Positions 18,168-27,696 of a DNA stretch of 50,929 nt are shown piece after piece. This DNA comes from Geminocystis sp. GBBB08 (GTDB taxonomy: Bacteria; Cyanobacteriota; Cyanobacteriia; Cyanobacteriales; Cyanobacteriaceae). The stretch covers positions 1-50,929 of the forward strand of contig NZ_VRZC01000006.1 of NCBI RefSeq assembly GCF_016743215.1. The letters are read 5' to 3'. The translations under genes were made by a program, and so were the position numbers. Position 1 is the stretch's first letter. Every line of letters begins with the position of its first letter. Below the pieces are notes generated by a model that saw only the letters and a program-made list of their open reading frames with translations, was not told the origin of the DNA and did not search any database.

Positions 18168-19424
18168 TTGAGTCGTAACTATTTATTTACGTCCGAGTCC
18201 GTTACAGAGGGGCATCCGGACAAAATTTGTGACCAAATCTCTGATACTATTTTAGATGCCTTGTTAACTCAAGATCAATATAGTCGAGTGGCGGCAGAAG
18301 TAGTTGTTAATACTGGTTTAGTATTAATTACTGGGGAAATGTCATCAAAAGCACAGGTCAATTATATTGATTTAGCTCGTAAAAAAATTGCTGATATTGG
18401 TTATAATGATGCTAGTAACGGTTTCTCTGCGGAGAGTTGCTCAGTTTTAGTAGCTTTGGACGAACAATCAGCGGATATTGCTCAAGGGGTTAATCAAGCA
18501 CAAGAACAACGAGAAAATCTTAGTGACGATGAACTTGATCAAATTGGGGCAGGAGATCAAGGTATCATGTTTGGATTTGCTTGTAATGAGACTCCCGAAT
18601 TAATGCCTTTAACCATCAGTTTAGCTCACCGCATCGCCAGACGTTTAGCGGTAGTCAGAAAATCAGGAGAGTTACCCTATTTAGGCCCCGATGGTAAAAC
18701 CCAAGTTACCATTGCTTATGAAAATGATAGACCAGTGGGAATTGATACTATTTTAGTTTCAACTCAACACGCTCCTACTATTGGTAATATTACAGATAAT
18801 AAAGCTATTCAAGCAACCCTTAGAGAAGCGGTTCAAGAGGTAGTAGTTGATCCGGTATTCCACGATTTACAACTTAAACCTAGTGATCAAACTCGTTTTT
18901 TACTCAATCCTACAGGTAAATTTGTCATCGGTGGTCCTCAAGGTGATTCTGGTTTAACAGGACGTAAAATTATTATTGATACCTACGGCGGTTATTCTCG
19001 TCACGGTGGTGGTGCTTTTTCTGGTAAAGATCCCACTAAAGTCGATCGTAGCGCTTCTTATGCCGCTCGTTATGTAGCTAAAAATATTGTTGCGGCTGGT
19101 TTAGCTAGTAAGTGCGAAGTACAAGTCAGCTATGCCATCGGTGTTGCTCAACCTGTTAGTATTTTTATAGAAACTTTTGGTACTAGCACCGTTCCTGAAG
19201 AAAAACTCTTACCTTTAGTTAAGGCACATTTTGACTTACGCCCGGCGGGAATTATTCAAATGTTTAACTTGTGTTCTCTTCCTTCCCAAAGAAATGGTCG
19301 TTTTTATCAAGATGTTGCTGCTTATGGACATTTTGGACGCACTGACTTAGATTTACCTTGGGAAAAAACGGATAAAGCCGCTTTACTCCTTGATTCTATA
19401 AGTAAAACTTTGGCGATCGCCTAA
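18168..19424 (+). CDS. metK: S-adenosylmethionine synthetase
   Basis: 418 residues, slightly longer than bacterial MetK (about 384), as usual in cyanobacteria. Signature motifs: [14 protein letters not shown] near the N-terminus, [12 protein letters not shown] in the middle and [16 protein letters not shown] towards the C-terminus. It makes SAM from methionine and ATP, supplying chlorophyll synthesis (substrate pathway of acsF) and methyltransferases. The start is TTG at 18168 ([11 protein letters not shown] follows), with GAGG about 12 bases upstream; no ATG fits. Overlap with a HIP1 site occurs at the end. Assignment is firm. Confidence 0.95.
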   Translation: MSRNYLFTSESVTEGHPDKICDQISDTILDALLTQDQYSRVAAEVVVNTGLVLITGEMSSKAQVNYIDLARKKIADIGYNDASNGFSAESCSVLVALDEQSADIAQGVNQAQEQRENLSDDELDQIGAGDQGIMFGFACNETPELMPLTISLAHRIARRLAVVRKSGELPYLGPDGKTQVTIAYENDRPVGIDTILVSTQHAPTIGNITDNKAIQATLREAVQEVVVDPVFHDLQLKPSDQTRFLLNPTGKFVIGGPQGDSGLTGRKIIIDTYGGYSRHGGGAFSGKDPTKVDRSASYAARYVAKNIVAAGLASKCEVQVSYAIGVAQPVSIFIETFGTSTVPEEKLLPLVKAHFDLRPAGIIQMFNLCSLPSQRNGRFYQDVAAYGHFGRTDLDLPWEKTDKAALLLDSISKTLAIA

Positions 19425-19551
19425 TTCCTTTAGAGGCGGAAGAGGAGGTAATAAGTAATAAGTAATAGTGATTAGGTAATAAATAGTAAATAGTGATGGG
19501 GTGAATAGTTGATAATTTTATTTCTCCTAATTTCTAATTCATCATTGCCTC

Positions 19552-19654
19552 ATTCTAAATTCTAAATTCTAAATTCTAAATTCTAAATTCTAAATTCTAA
19601 ATTCTAAATTCTAAATTCTAAATTCTAAATTCTAAATTCTAAATTCTAAATTCT
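19552..19654. repeat. Heptamer STRR (ATTCTAA), about 14.7 copies
   Basis: A 103-bp run of ATTCTAA in perfect 7-bp register, ending at TTCTTCATT. It occupies the 320-bp gap between metK and ccmO (19425-19744); the rest of the gap contains shorter heptamer-like runs (GTAATAA at about 19450) and no gene. This is the STRR type known in cyanobacteria. Confidence 0.9.
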
Positions 19655-19744
19655 TCATTATTAATGTATGATTAGATTATAAGAAAGAGTTTTGAGTTTT
19701 GTTCTACATATAAAGAGAATATATAATTATTCTCAATATCATTC

Positions 19745-20548
19745 ATGAGACATAGGCAGATTAGTCCCGATAGCGCCCTCGGTTTAGTTTCTACATTAAG
19801 TTTTCCCGCAATTGTTGGTACTGCTGACATGATGCTTAAGTCGGCAGAAGTTTTGTTGGTTGGTTATGAAAAAATCGGTGCTGGTCATTGTACAGCAGTT
19901 GTAAGAGGTAATATCGCAGATGTACGTTTAGCGGTGGAAGAAGGAGCAAAAATGGCAGAACAAATAGGGCAATTACACACAAAATTAGTGATTGCTCGTC
20001 CGATGCCTAATTTAGAGGCAATATTTCCTATTGGTAGTCGTTTGGTGGTAGAAGCACAACAAAAACGAGGTTATAGTAGATTAAGTAATAGATCTATTGG
20101 TTTAATTGAAACCAAAGGATTTCCCGCTATGGTAGGGGCGGCAGATGCGATGTTAAAATCTGCGGATGTACAATTAGCCTCCTACGAAACTATAGGTGCT
20201 GGTTTATGTACGGCTATTATCAGAGGATCGGTAGCGAATGTAGCTGTAGCCATTGAAGCAGGAATGGTAGAAGCGGAAAGAATAGGGGAATTAAATGCGG
20301 TGATGATTATTCCTCGTTTATTAGAAGATTTAGAACATACTTTACCTGTTGCTAATTATTGGTTAGATGAACAATCAAAAGAACAACCTTTACCAATCTT
20401 TACAACTCAACAACGGACTCAAAAACGTCGTAAATTAGTGGCTTTACCTGAATTGGAGAAAGTACCTTTAACTTTTGAAACTAGAGAAAAAGTACAACAA
20501 AAAGCGGAATTAGAGTCAAATTTAGAATTACCGCTACAAGATGAATAA
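19745..20548 (+). CDS. ccmO: Carboxysome shell protein CcmO (tandem BMC domains)
   Basis: 267 residues with two BMC domains: residues about 10-95 (ALGLVSTLSFPAIVGTADMMLKSAEV) and about 115-200 (SIGLIETKGFPAMVGAADAMLKSADV). A charged C-terminal tail of about 55 residues follows. Tandem-BMC proteins with this arrangement are CcmO, an essential shell protein of beta-carboxysomes. The main ccmKLMN cluster is not in the window, consistent with scattered ccm genes in several cyanobacteria. Downstream lies a hairpin made of heptamer repeats. Confidence 0.92.
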   Translation: MRHRQISPDSALGLVSTLSFPAIVGTADMMLKSAEVLLVGYEKIGAGHCTAVVRGNIADVRLAVEEGAKMAEQIGQLHTKLVIARPMPNLEAIFPIGSRLVVEAQQKRGYSRLSNRSIGLIETKGFPAMVGAADAMLKSADVQLASYETIGAGLCTAIIRGSVANVAVAIEAGMVEAERIGELNAVMIIPRLLEDLEHTLPVANYWLDEQSKEQPLPIFTTQQRTQKRRKLVALPELEKVPLTFETREKVQQKAELESNLELPLQDE

Positions 20549-20570
20549 AAAAACTACGCAATTAGATTTT

Positions 20571-20616
20571 AGGTGTTAGGTGTTAGGTATCAAATTAATT
20601 CTAAAACCTAAAACCT
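20571..20616 (+). terminator. Hairpin formed by complementary heptamer repeats after ccmO
   Basis: AGGTGTTAGGTGTTAG (20571-20586) pairs with CTAAAACCTAAAACCT (20601-20616) in 14 of 16 positions over a 14-base loop, followed by TTTTA. It starts 23 bp after the ccmO stop codon. Both arms are themselves heptamer tandem repeats. Terminator function is inference. Confidence 0.45.
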
Positions 20617-20822
20617 TTTAATAAAAACCTGCAACCTGCAACTATTAACCTCAAGAATTTTTTTATCGAACTCAGGTGGTTTTATTCTTCAAATCAACCT
20701 AGGTATTGAAATATAATTGAAACCTTCAATCTTATACCTCTGAGTTAAACAAAAATGATATAATTTTGCACTCTGAACTAAGATTAATTTAATTACTAAA
20801 AATAAATATTAACTTGATTTTT

Positions 20823-22520
20823 ATGAGCTTGACTCAGGGTTATTTTCATCGTAAACTCACAGCTTTAACTTTAAGTATTCTTAGTTTAGGTGCTTTAGAT
20901 ATTAAAAAAGTTTATGCTGCTGAGAATATTCTGTTTGTTTATACTCCGTTTATTGCCAATTTACGAGTAAATTCTTTGGAACAATTTGCTAAAGATGGTA
21001 CTATTAATCAAAACTTAGGTTTTTATCTTAATTTGGCAAGGGTTAATCAAGAACAAACCGCAGAGTTTAGAAGGGCTTTAACTACTCCTGTCATAGTAGA
21101 TCCTGTATTAATTTCTCGTATTTTAAATACAGATGAAGGTGAACGCTTACTTAATTATTTTGGTTCAGTAATTAACATTAGAGGGGGGCGTAATGGCAAA
21201 CATATTCTCAGAGGTGCATTAGTCAAAGCCTCTATGGAAAAAGATGGTTTAACTTTAATTAATGTACTACGAAATTTATCCGTAGATGTTCAAGTTAACA
21301 TTTCCCAAGTATTGAGATATAGTAATCAAATTAATTTAGTTTTTAAAGGTAGTGAGTTATTTAATTCTGAAATAGTAAATTTAGCCACTATAGAAACGAA
21401 GTCTAGTGCTCCTGTTGATTTTAACCAATTAACGGACATTAGAAAACCCGGAACTTTACCGATTAAGAATAGTACTTTAAATTTATTTGATTCCCAAAGA
21501 AATCGAAAATTTTATGTAGAGTTATATCAACCTCAACAATTAACTCCGAATAATCCTGTTATTGTATTATCTCACGGTTTAAGCTCTCGTCCTGAAGATT
21601 TTGCTAAAATTGCTAGTCATTTGGCTTCCTATGGTTATGTAGTGGCAATGCCTCAACATCCGGGTAGTGATCTTCGTCAAACACAAGATTTCATAGCTGG
21701 ATTTTCTCGTCAAATTTTCCTCCTTAATGAATTTATTGATCGACCAAAAGATGTTACTTTTTTATTAGATGAATTAACCCGTTTAAATGGTAGTCAATTT
21801 GGGGGGAATTTAAACTTAAATAGTGTGGGAGTTGCTGGGCATTCTTTTGGGGGTTATACGGCTTTGGCGGTAGCGGGGGCTAAAATTGATTTTGAACACC
21901 TTGAAAATAGTTGTAACCTAGCAATCGGCAACTTAAATAATTCTCTTTTGTTACAATGTCGAGCTTTACAATTACCTAGAAAAGATTATGATTTTCGAGA
22001 TCCCAGAGTAAAAGCGGCATTTACGTTTAATCCCGTTAATGCTTCTCTTTTTGGGGTAAATGGGTTAAATGAGGTAGAAATACCCACTTTTTTTGGGGCC
22101 GGTAGTTACGATCCAGCTACTCCCTTTATTTTTGAACAAGTTCGAACTTTTCCCTTTCTCAAAAGTCAAAATACTTATTTTCAACTACAAGAGGGCCAAG
22201 CACACGTTGATTTTTCTCAGTTAGATGCTGGTATCACTGATTTAGTGGAAACTGTGGGTAATTTAACTTTACCTTCACCTTATCTATTAGATGAATATAC
22301 TAATTCGATGGCTTTGGCTTTTTTCAAAGTACATTTAAGCAATGATGAAAATTATCGAGTTTATCTACAATCTGCCTATGGGAAACATTTAAGTGAAGGG
22401 CAGGAATTTAAAACCCATATTATCACTCATAAATCTGTACCTCTTTTGCGAGAAAAAGTTGAGCAATTTATCAGAGATAATCAAGATCTCATCTTTGGTA
22501 TTCGGGTTTCCAAAAATTAG
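20823..22520 (+). CDS. Exported alpha/beta hydrolase with N-terminal DUF1400 domain
   Basis: About 565 residues. Signal peptide (LTALTLSILSLGALDIKKVYA), then a helical DUF1400-type domain (about 35-165: 'YTPFIANLRVNSLEQFAKDG', VDPVLISRILNT, GLTLINVLRNLS). The hydrolase domain follows: oxyanion loop LSHGLSSRPEDF, nucleophile GHSFGG, acidic residue in GAGSYDPATP and the His in EGQAHVDFSQL. This combination is common in cyanobacteria and resembles platelet-activating-factor acetylhydrolase-like lipases; the substrate is unknown. I preferred ATG 20823 to TTG 20814. The gene ends just before the octamer repeat array. Confidence 0.8.
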   Translation: MSLTQGYFHRKLTALTLSILSLGALDIKKVYAAENILFVYTPFIANLRVNSLEQFAKDGTINQNLGFYLNLARVNQEQTAEFRRALTTPVIVDPVLISRILNTDEGERLLNYFGSVINIRGGRNGKHILRGALVKASMEKDGLTLINVLRNLSVDVQVNISQVLRYSNQINLVFKGSELFNSEIVNLATIETKSSAPVDFNQLTDIRKPGTLPIKNSTLNLFDSQRNRKFYVELYQPQQLTPNNPVIVLSHGLSSRPEDFAKIASHLASYGYVVAMPQHPGSDLRQTQDFIAGFSRQIFLLNEFIDRPKDVTFLLDELTRLNGSQFGGNLNLNSVGVAGHSFGGYTALAVAGAKIDFEHLENSCNLAIGNLNNSLLLQCRALQLPRKDYDFRDPRVKAAFTFNPVNASLFGVNGLNEVEIPTFFGAGSYDPATPFIFEQVRTFPFLKSQNTYFQLQEGQAHVDFSQLDAGITDLVETVGNLTLPSPYLLDEYTNSMALAFFKVHLSNDENYRVYLQSAYGKHLSEGQEFKTHIITHKSVPLLREKVEQFIRDNQDLIFGIRVSKN

Positions 22521-22552
22521 GAATTAGAGGCAAGATGCCCGTTTCAAGAGGG

Positions 22553-22680
22553 ATGAGGAGATGAGGAGATGAGGAGATGAGGAGATGAGGAGATGAGGAG
22601 ATGAGGAGATGAGGAGATGAGGAGATGAGGAGATGAGGAGATGAGGAGATGAGGAGATGAGGAGATGAGGAGATGAGGAG
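22553..22680. repeat. Perfect 8-bp tandem repeat (ATGAGGAG)x16
   Basis: Exactly 16 identical ATGAGGAG units (128 bp), with a degenerate ATGGGAG after them. It sits between the DUF1400 hydrolase and the Rieske oxygenase genes. The minus strand reads as a low-complexity SSPHLLI-type open frame, which I regard as a by-product of the repeat. Confidence 0.95.
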
Positions 22681-22781
22681 ATGGGAGCCCCTTGTTACCT
22701 CTTGTTGTCAAGGGCTTGGGAAAAATAAAATCCACAATAAATTTTACTTACCTACTTATTTATTACTTATTCTTATTATTG

Positions 22782-23825
22782 ATGGGACAATTAGACGTTA
22801 AACCAAATATACGCACTTGCGGTATAAATCTTAATCACTGGTATGTGGTAGCTAGTAGCTCTGAAGTAAAAAATAAGCCTTTGGGTGTTACTTTATGGCA
22901 TGAAAATATCGTACTTTTCCGTAATGAAAAAGGTGAAATTCAGGCTTTAGAGGATTGCTGTCCCCATCGTTTGGTAAAATTAAGTGATGGTCAAGTAGTT
23001 GATAATGATCTTGAATGTGCTTATCATGGTTGGCGATTTGATGGTGAGGGAAAATGCTCTTTTGTACCTTATTTAACGGAGAAACAAAAGTTACCTAATT
23101 GTCAGTTAAGACGTTATCCTGTCAAAGAATTTGATGGTTTTATTTGGTTATTTCCGGGGGATGGTGATAGGAAGAAAATTTCACCGATGGGATTACCTGA
23201 ATGGGAGCATTTAAACTATATCGGTAGTATGACTACTATTGATTGTCCTGGTCATTTTTCTTATCTTATTGAAAATTTGATGGATATGTATCATGGGCAT
23301 TTACATGACAATTATCAGGCATGGGCTTCGGCTTCCTTAAAAGAAATTACCATTAATGATCATCGGGTGGATGTGTTATATGAAGCTCAAAGTTACTATC
23401 GTATTGATAAAATTTGGTCAATTTCTCAGTTATTTTTTCCTGCTTTACGCCGTTTACATCCTGAACCTTTGATAGTAAGCTATGGTTATCCTCATTGGAG
23501 TTCTACATTAGGTAAGGATTTTAAAATTTACTGCCTTTTTTGTCCGATAAATGAAACTACCACGAAGGCTTATTTAGTTCATTTTACATCTTTAGAGGCT
23601 TTTTGGCGTTTACATAAGTTACCGGTTACTTTTCGTCGCTTGGTGAAAAATAGTCTTTTTGGTGCGGCTAAAGGATTATTAGATGGTTTAGTGCGTCAAG
23701 ATGTGGCGATGATTAAACAAGAACAAGAAGCATTTTTAACTAATCGACTTGGACGTACTTATGAATTAAATCCGGCGATCGCCAAAGTACAACAATTAAT
23801 TTTAGATCAAGTAAAGGATAAATAA
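22782..23825 (+). CDS. Rieske [2Fe-2S] non-haem iron oxygenase, alpha subunit
   Basis: About 347 residues from ATG 22782. Rieske domain: CCPHR ... CAYHGW gives the C-x-H and C-x2-H ligands (about residues 54-80), and the N-terminal WYVVASSSEV is typical. The C-terminal catalytic domain has ENLMDMYHGHLH, with the Asp/His/His iron ligands; here the two His are three residues apart if the outer ones are used, where four is common. It probably oxygenates a lipophilic or pigment substrate using electrons from ferredoxin; the substrate is not known. An upstream extension of 30 codons exists but begins in the repeat-flanking sequence, so I rejected it. Confidence 0.82.
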   Translation: MGQLDVKPNIRTCGINLNHWYVVASSSEVKNKPLGVTLWHENIVLFRNEKGEIQALEDCCPHRLVKLSDGQVVDNDLECAYHGWRFDGEGKCSFVPYLTEKQKLPNCQLRRYPVKEFDGFIWLFPGDGDRKKISPMGLPEWEHLNYIGSMTTIDCPGHFSYLIENLMDMYHGHLHDNYQAWASASLKEITINDHRVDVLYEAQSYYRIDKIWSISQLFFPALRRLHPEPLIVSYGYPHWSSTLGKDFKIYCLFCPINETTTKAYLVHFTSLEAFWRLHKLPVTFRRLVKNSLFGAAKGLLDGLVRQDVAMIKQEQEAFLTNRLGRTYELNPAIAKVQQLILDQVKDK

Positions 23826-23898
23826 TTAATTAAGCCAAAAATTGAGATATAGTAACTTAAAGAAGTAGAGAAAAGTGAGACGAAAATCAGCAATAATT

Positions 23899-24153
23899 AT
23901 GGAAAACTTATTAAACATTGAAAATATTGACTTAGAAACCATTATCACCGCTATTTTATATTTAAGTCTTAGTGGTTTATATTTATTAGCACTTCCGGGT
24001 GGGGTTTATTTTTATCTGAATAAAAGATGGTATGTAGCGAGTTCTTTTGAAAGAGGATTTATGTATTTTATGGTGTTCTTTTCTTTTCCGGGCATGATAT
24101 TATTAAGTCCATTTTTAAATTTTCGTCCTCATCGCCGAGAATTAACTGAATAA
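23899..24153 (+). CDS. ndhL: NAD(P)H-quinone oxidoreductase subunit L
   Basis: 84 residues from ATG 23899 (an upstream GTG at 23875 would add eight). Two membrane helices (about 15-38 and 52-76) surround the family motif YFYLNKRWYVASSFERGFMY, and the end SPFLNFRPHRR is diagnostic. NdhL is a small membrane subunit of the cyanobacterial NDH-1 complex used in cyclic electron flow, respiration and CO2 uptake. It is followed by the DUF3007 gene and trpA in the same direction, an order often kept in cyanobacteria. Confidence 0.92.
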   Translation: MENLLNIENIDLETIITAILYLSLSGLYLLALPGGVYFYLNKRWYVASSFERGFMYFMVFFSFPGMILLSPFLNFRPHRRELTE

Positions 24154-24191
24154 GAAAAAAGCTTAAATAAGAAGATAATTAGGACTTAATT

Positions 24192-24476
24192 ATGAGAAGA
24201 ATAGATGCTATTTTCATTGCTTTAGGAGTGTTTTTTTTAGGGGGTTTAGTCTATGTTGTTTTTAAATTTTTAGGAGTTGATTCGACTCAAGCCGGTATTT
24301 GGAGTCAGGGAGTTTTAGTGTTAGGTTTAATTGGTTGGGTATCAACTTATTTATTCCGAGTTTTTACTAATAATATGACTTATCATCAACAAGTAAAAGA
24401 TTATGATGACGCTTTTTTTGCTAAACAATTAGAAAAAATGTCTCCTGAAGAGATAGAGAAGTTGATGAAAAATTAG
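24192..24476 (+). CDS. DUF3007 family small membrane protein
   Basis: 94 residues with two membrane helices (about 7-27 and 38-58) and a charged tail (FFAKQLEKMSPEEIEKLMKN). The motif RVFTNNMTYHQQVKDYDDAF matches the cyanobacterial and plastid-lineage DUF3007 family. It lies 38 bp after ndhL, so co-transcription is likely. No function is established; position next to ndhL suggests, but does not show, a link to NDH-1 or thylakoid membranes. Confidence 0.8.
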   Translation: MRRIDAIFIALGVFFLGGLVYVVFKFLGVDSTQAGIWSQGVLVLGLIGWVSTYLFRVFTNNMTYHQQVKDYDDAFFAKQLEKMSPEEIEKLMKN

Positions 24477-24549
24477 GGGAACAAGGAATTAGGAATGAAC
24501 AGTTATGAATTACTTTGATCATTAACTATTAATTATTAACTATTAAAAA

Positions 24550-25377
24550 ATGACATCAATTTCTGAAAGATTTAAACAATTAAAAGACAAAAATAAATGT
24601 GCTTTAATTCCTTTTATAACAGCTGGAGATCCTGATTTACAAACAACTGTTAAAGCTATTAAAATTTTAGCCCATAATGGTGCCGATATGATTGAATTAG
24701 GTGTGCCTTATTCTGATCCTCTTGCGGATGGTCCTGTAATTCAAGCAGCAGCTACTCGTGCTTTAAAAAATGGGGTATGTTTAAATGATGTGCTAGAAAT
24801 TGTCAAAAATCTTCAAGATGAAATTAGCATCCCCATTATTTTATTTACTTACTACAATCCTATTTTTTATCGAGGGGTAGAAAATTTCCTGAAAACCATT
24901 GCTGATGTTGGGGTTAAGGGTTTAGTTGTACCTGATTTACCCTTAGAGGAAGCCGAAAGTTTCTTAGAAATAGCGGAGAAATTTGGTATTGAAGTGACTT
25001 TATTAGTTGCACCAACTTCTCCTATAGATAGAATTAAGCATATTGCCGAAAAATCTCAGGGTTTCATTTATTTAGTTAGTGTCACTGGTGTTACTGGTAT
25101 GCGATCGCAAGTAGAAAGTCGAGTAGAAGATTTAATTAGTAAGTTAAAAAGCGTCACGGAGAAACCCATAGGGGTAGGTTTTGGTATTTCTGAACCGAAC
25201 CAAGCAATACAAATGAAACAATGGGGTGCAGATGGCGTAATTGTGGGTAGTGCCTTTGTGAAAAAATTGGCAAATAATAACCGAGAAGAAGGCTTAAAAG
25301 AAGTTGAAAAATTGTGTCATAACCTAAGAGAAGCGATAAATAATGAGCAACGAGGAATAGACATCTTTACCGCTTAA
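24550..25377 (+). CDS. trpA: Tryptophan synthase alpha chain
   Basis: 275 residues, the usual size. TIM-barrel motifs: [12 protein letters not shown], the catalytic Glu and Asp in [34 protein letters not shown] and phosphate-binding GVGFGISEP with [10 protein letters not shown]. The alpha subunit cleaves indole-3-glycerol phosphate to indole for the TrpB subunit. The gene is preceded by a heptamer run (TTAACTA / TTAATTA / TTAACTA, 24522-24542) directly before the start, leaving no clear ribosome binding site. It lies 73 bp after the DUF3007 gene. Confidence 0.95.
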   Translation: MTSISERFKQLKDKNKCALIPFITAGDPDLQTTVKAIKILAHNGADMIELGVPYSDPLADGPVIQAAATRALKNGVCLNDVLEIVKNLQDEISIPIILFTYYNPIFYRGVENFLKTIADVGVKGLVVPDLPLEEAESFLEIAEKFGIEVTLLVAPTSPIDRIKHIAEKSQGFIYLVSVTGVTGMRSQVESRVEDLISKLKSVTEKPIGVGFGISEPNQAIQMKQWGADGVIVGSAFVKKLANNNREEGLKEVEKLCHNLREAINNEQRGIDIFTA

Positions 25378-25452
25378 TTTCTAATTCCCAACCATCAAGA
25401 GGTATCAAATTTTCGGTGGTGTAAAGGTGCCGCAGTGTTGGGTGTTAGGTGT

Positions 25453-25474
25453 GGCAAGGGATTTAAACCCCAAG
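25453..25474. repeat. Dispersed palindromic repeat copy (GGCAAGGGATTTAAACCCCAAG)
   Basis: A copy of the AAGGGGTTTAAACCCCTT family, with one changed base in the left arm. It lies in the 150-bp gap between the convergent trpA and aminotransferase genes. Confidence 0.5.
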
Positions 25475-25527
25475 AAACAAGAATTCAAAAAAAAATATCT
25501 TAAGTGCAATGAGCAAATTTCTTGATT

Positions 25528-26682
25528 CTAAATTCTAAATTTTTTTGATAAACCTTCAATTAATCTATGGATTCCGATGGATGCTGTTTCATAGTTTAAT
25601 GAACCATAAGCAACTCTTAAATAGCAATCATTTTCGACACCAAAAGTTGTACCGGGTATAACAGCTACTCGATGATTTTCTATTAGTTTTTTAGCTAAAT
25701 CAAAAGAATTCATTTTAGTATTAATTTTTAGGAAAAAATAAAACGCTCCATCAGATTGACTTACTTGACAAATTTCACTAATTTGCTCTAAGGAACTTAA
25801 CATTATTTTTCGTACTTTATTAATTTCTAATAAATATTTTTGACAATAATTAATGCCTATTTTTAAGGCTCCTAATGCGATATATTGAGAAATTACCGGG
25901 GGGCATATTAAAATAGTATCTTGAATTTTTTTGACTCCCATTTCTAAATGTTGAGGAATTACCATATAACCAATACGACTACTAGCAAAACCGTAGGCTT
26001 TCGATAAACTAAATAAAGAAATTGTATGTTTATAACTATTAGCAAAAGAAGCTGGTGAATAATGTTTAACCTGATTATAAATAAAGTATTCATAAGCCTC
26101 ATCACTGATATGATAAATACCTTTTTCTCCACAAATATGATTAATCATTAATAAATCATTTTTAGAATAAACAACACCTGTGGGATTATTAGGAGAAATA
26201 GTCACAATCGCTTTAGTTTTTGAAGTGATAGCACTAACAATTTTATTAATATTTGGTTGATATTGATCATCTGTTTCTACAATTATGGGTGTACAATTTG
26301 CCAATCTAATCGCCATTTCATGATTGAAATAATAGGGAGATAAAATAATAATTTCGTCTTCAGGATTAGTAATAGCTAAAATTGCATTCATGAAAGCCAT
26401 ATTAGAACCAGCGGTAACAAAAATTGATAATTGATCATCAACTAAAATATGATTATCTACTGCTAATTTTTCCTTTATTTGTGCTAATAAAAGAGGTATT
26501 CCTTGAACTGATTGATATAAATTATTTAAAGGATTTTCCAGAAAATTGTTAATCTGATTAAAGGCTTCAGGAGGAGGAGGATAAAAAACAACTCCTTGCC
26601 CTAAGGAAATAGTATCGGGATTATTTTTGATTAATTCATTAATGATAGGAATTAGTGGTAATTGAATGGCATTAGTACGCAT
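25528..26682 (-). CDS. PLP-dependent class I/II aminotransferase
   Basis: 384 residues, fold type I. Visible residues: ISPNNPTG (carboxylate-contact Asn), SDEAYEYF (Asp/Tyr to the cofactor), SLSKAYGFASSRIGYM with the Schiff-base Lys, and LRVAYGS near the C-terminus with the substrate-binding Arg. N-terminal TISLGQGVVFYPPPPEA is typical of aspartate/aromatic aminotransferase relatives. The substrate cannot be assigned. It is convergent with trpA and upstream of nothing co-directional except pstB beyond it, 105 bp away; operon membership with the pst genes is unlikely. Confidence 0.85.
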   Translation of the reverse strand: MRTNAIQLPLIPIINELIKNNPDTISLGQGVVFYPPPPEAFNQINNFLENPLNNLYQSVQGIPLLLAQIKEKLAVDNHILVDDQLSIFVTAGSNMAFMNAILAITNPEDEIIILSPYYFNHEMAIRLANCTPIIVETDDQYQPNINKIVSAITSKTKAIVTISPNNPTGVVYSKNDLLMINHICGEKGIYHISDEAYEYFIYNQVKHYSPASFANSYKHTISLFSLSKAYGFASSRIGYMVIPQHLEMGVKKIQDTILICPPVISQYIALGALKIGINYCQKYLLEINKVRKIMLSSLEQISEICQVSQSDGAFYFFLKINTKMNSFDLAKKLIENHRVAVIPGTTFGVENDCYLRVAYGSLNYETASIGIHRLIEGLSKKFRI

Positions 26683-26787
26683 ATTTTGAAATAAATATCC
26701 ACGATAAGCTTAAACCGAAAAAGACTAAGAAAATAGATTAACGGGCTTATAATTCATCCGAAAAATTTTGGATACAATTCCTAATTA

Positions 26788-27603
26788 TTAACCAAATCTA
26801 CCACTAACATAATCTTTTGTGGATTGTTCTTCAGGATTACTAAAGATTTTTTCAGTTTGATCAAATTCAACCAAATAACCGACTTTATTACCTTTATTAC
26901 CCACTGCTTCGGCGTTAAAAAAGGCAGTCATATCCGCAACTCTAGTGGCTTGTTGCATATTATGAGTAACAATAACAATGGTATAATTTTCCTTAAGTTC
27001 TTGCATTAATTCTTCTATCTTTAAAGTAGAAATAGGATCAAGAGCAGAACAAGGTTCATCCATTAAGACTACTTCTGGTTGGGCAGCAACAGTACGAGCA
27101 ATACATAATCGTTGTTGTTGTCCCCCAGATAACGAAAAACCGCTTTCCCCTAATTTATCTTTAACTTCATCCCATAAAGCGGCACGGCGTAAAGAAGTTT
27201 CCACTAACTCGTCTAAATCACCTTTATAGCCATTAACTCTGGCACCATAGGCAACATTATCATAAATAGTTTTTGGGAAAGGATTAGGTCTTTGAAACAC
27301 CATACCTATACGTTTTCTTACTTCAACAGGATCAATATCTTTAGCGTATAAATCCTGTCCGTGATAGGTAACTCTACCTTTGAGTTTAAAAGAACTAATT
27401 AAGTCATTTAAGCGGTTTAAACACCTTAAAATTGTACTTTTCCCACATCCAGAAGGTCCAATAAAAGCAGTAATTTTGTTTTTAGGAATGTTGAGATTTA
27501 CTTCTTTAACGGCTTTATAAGTACCATAAAATATATCGACATCCATTAATTCTATTACTGATTGCCTTAACAATTCTTCATCATTCCTTAGTGACTCTTG
27601 CAT
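26788..27603 (-). CDS. pstB: Phosphate ABC transporter ATP-binding protein PstB
   Basis: 271 residues. Walker [11 protein letters not shown]-loop [16 protein letters not shown] (PstB-type), signature [13 protein letters not shown], Walker [14 protein letters not shown] and the switch VTHNM. PstB-specific features include '[21 protein letters not shown]' and the YVSGRFG end. It powers high-affinity phosphate import through PstC and PstA. It is the last gene of the minus-strand pst cluster, 93 bp after pstA. Confidence 0.95.
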   Translation of the reverse strand: MQESLRNDEELLRQSVIELMDVDIFYGTYKAVKEVNLNIPKNKITAFIGPSGCGKSTILRCLNRLNDLISSFKLKGRVTYHGQDLYAKDIDPVEVRKRIGMVFQRPNPFPKTIYDNVAYGARVNGYKGDLDELVETSLRRAALWDEVKDKLGESGFSLSGGQQQRLCIARTVAAQPEVVLMDEPCSALDPISTLKIEELMQELKENYTIVIVTHNMQQATRVADMTAFFNAEAVGNKGNKVGYLVEFDQTEKIFSNPEEQSTKDYVSGRFG

Positions 27604-27696
27604 TTTTTCTCTTTTATTTATTTATTTATTTAATTAATAATTTTTTTTAGTTTGCTCGTTCACTTGTTTTTTTTAATACAAATATTTTCAGTTTAC

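Noticed and set aside
22544-22735. Minus-strand open frame with repeated SSPHLLI
   Set aside because: It is produced entirely by the (ATGAGGAG)16 array; it has no start context and no non-repeat sequence.
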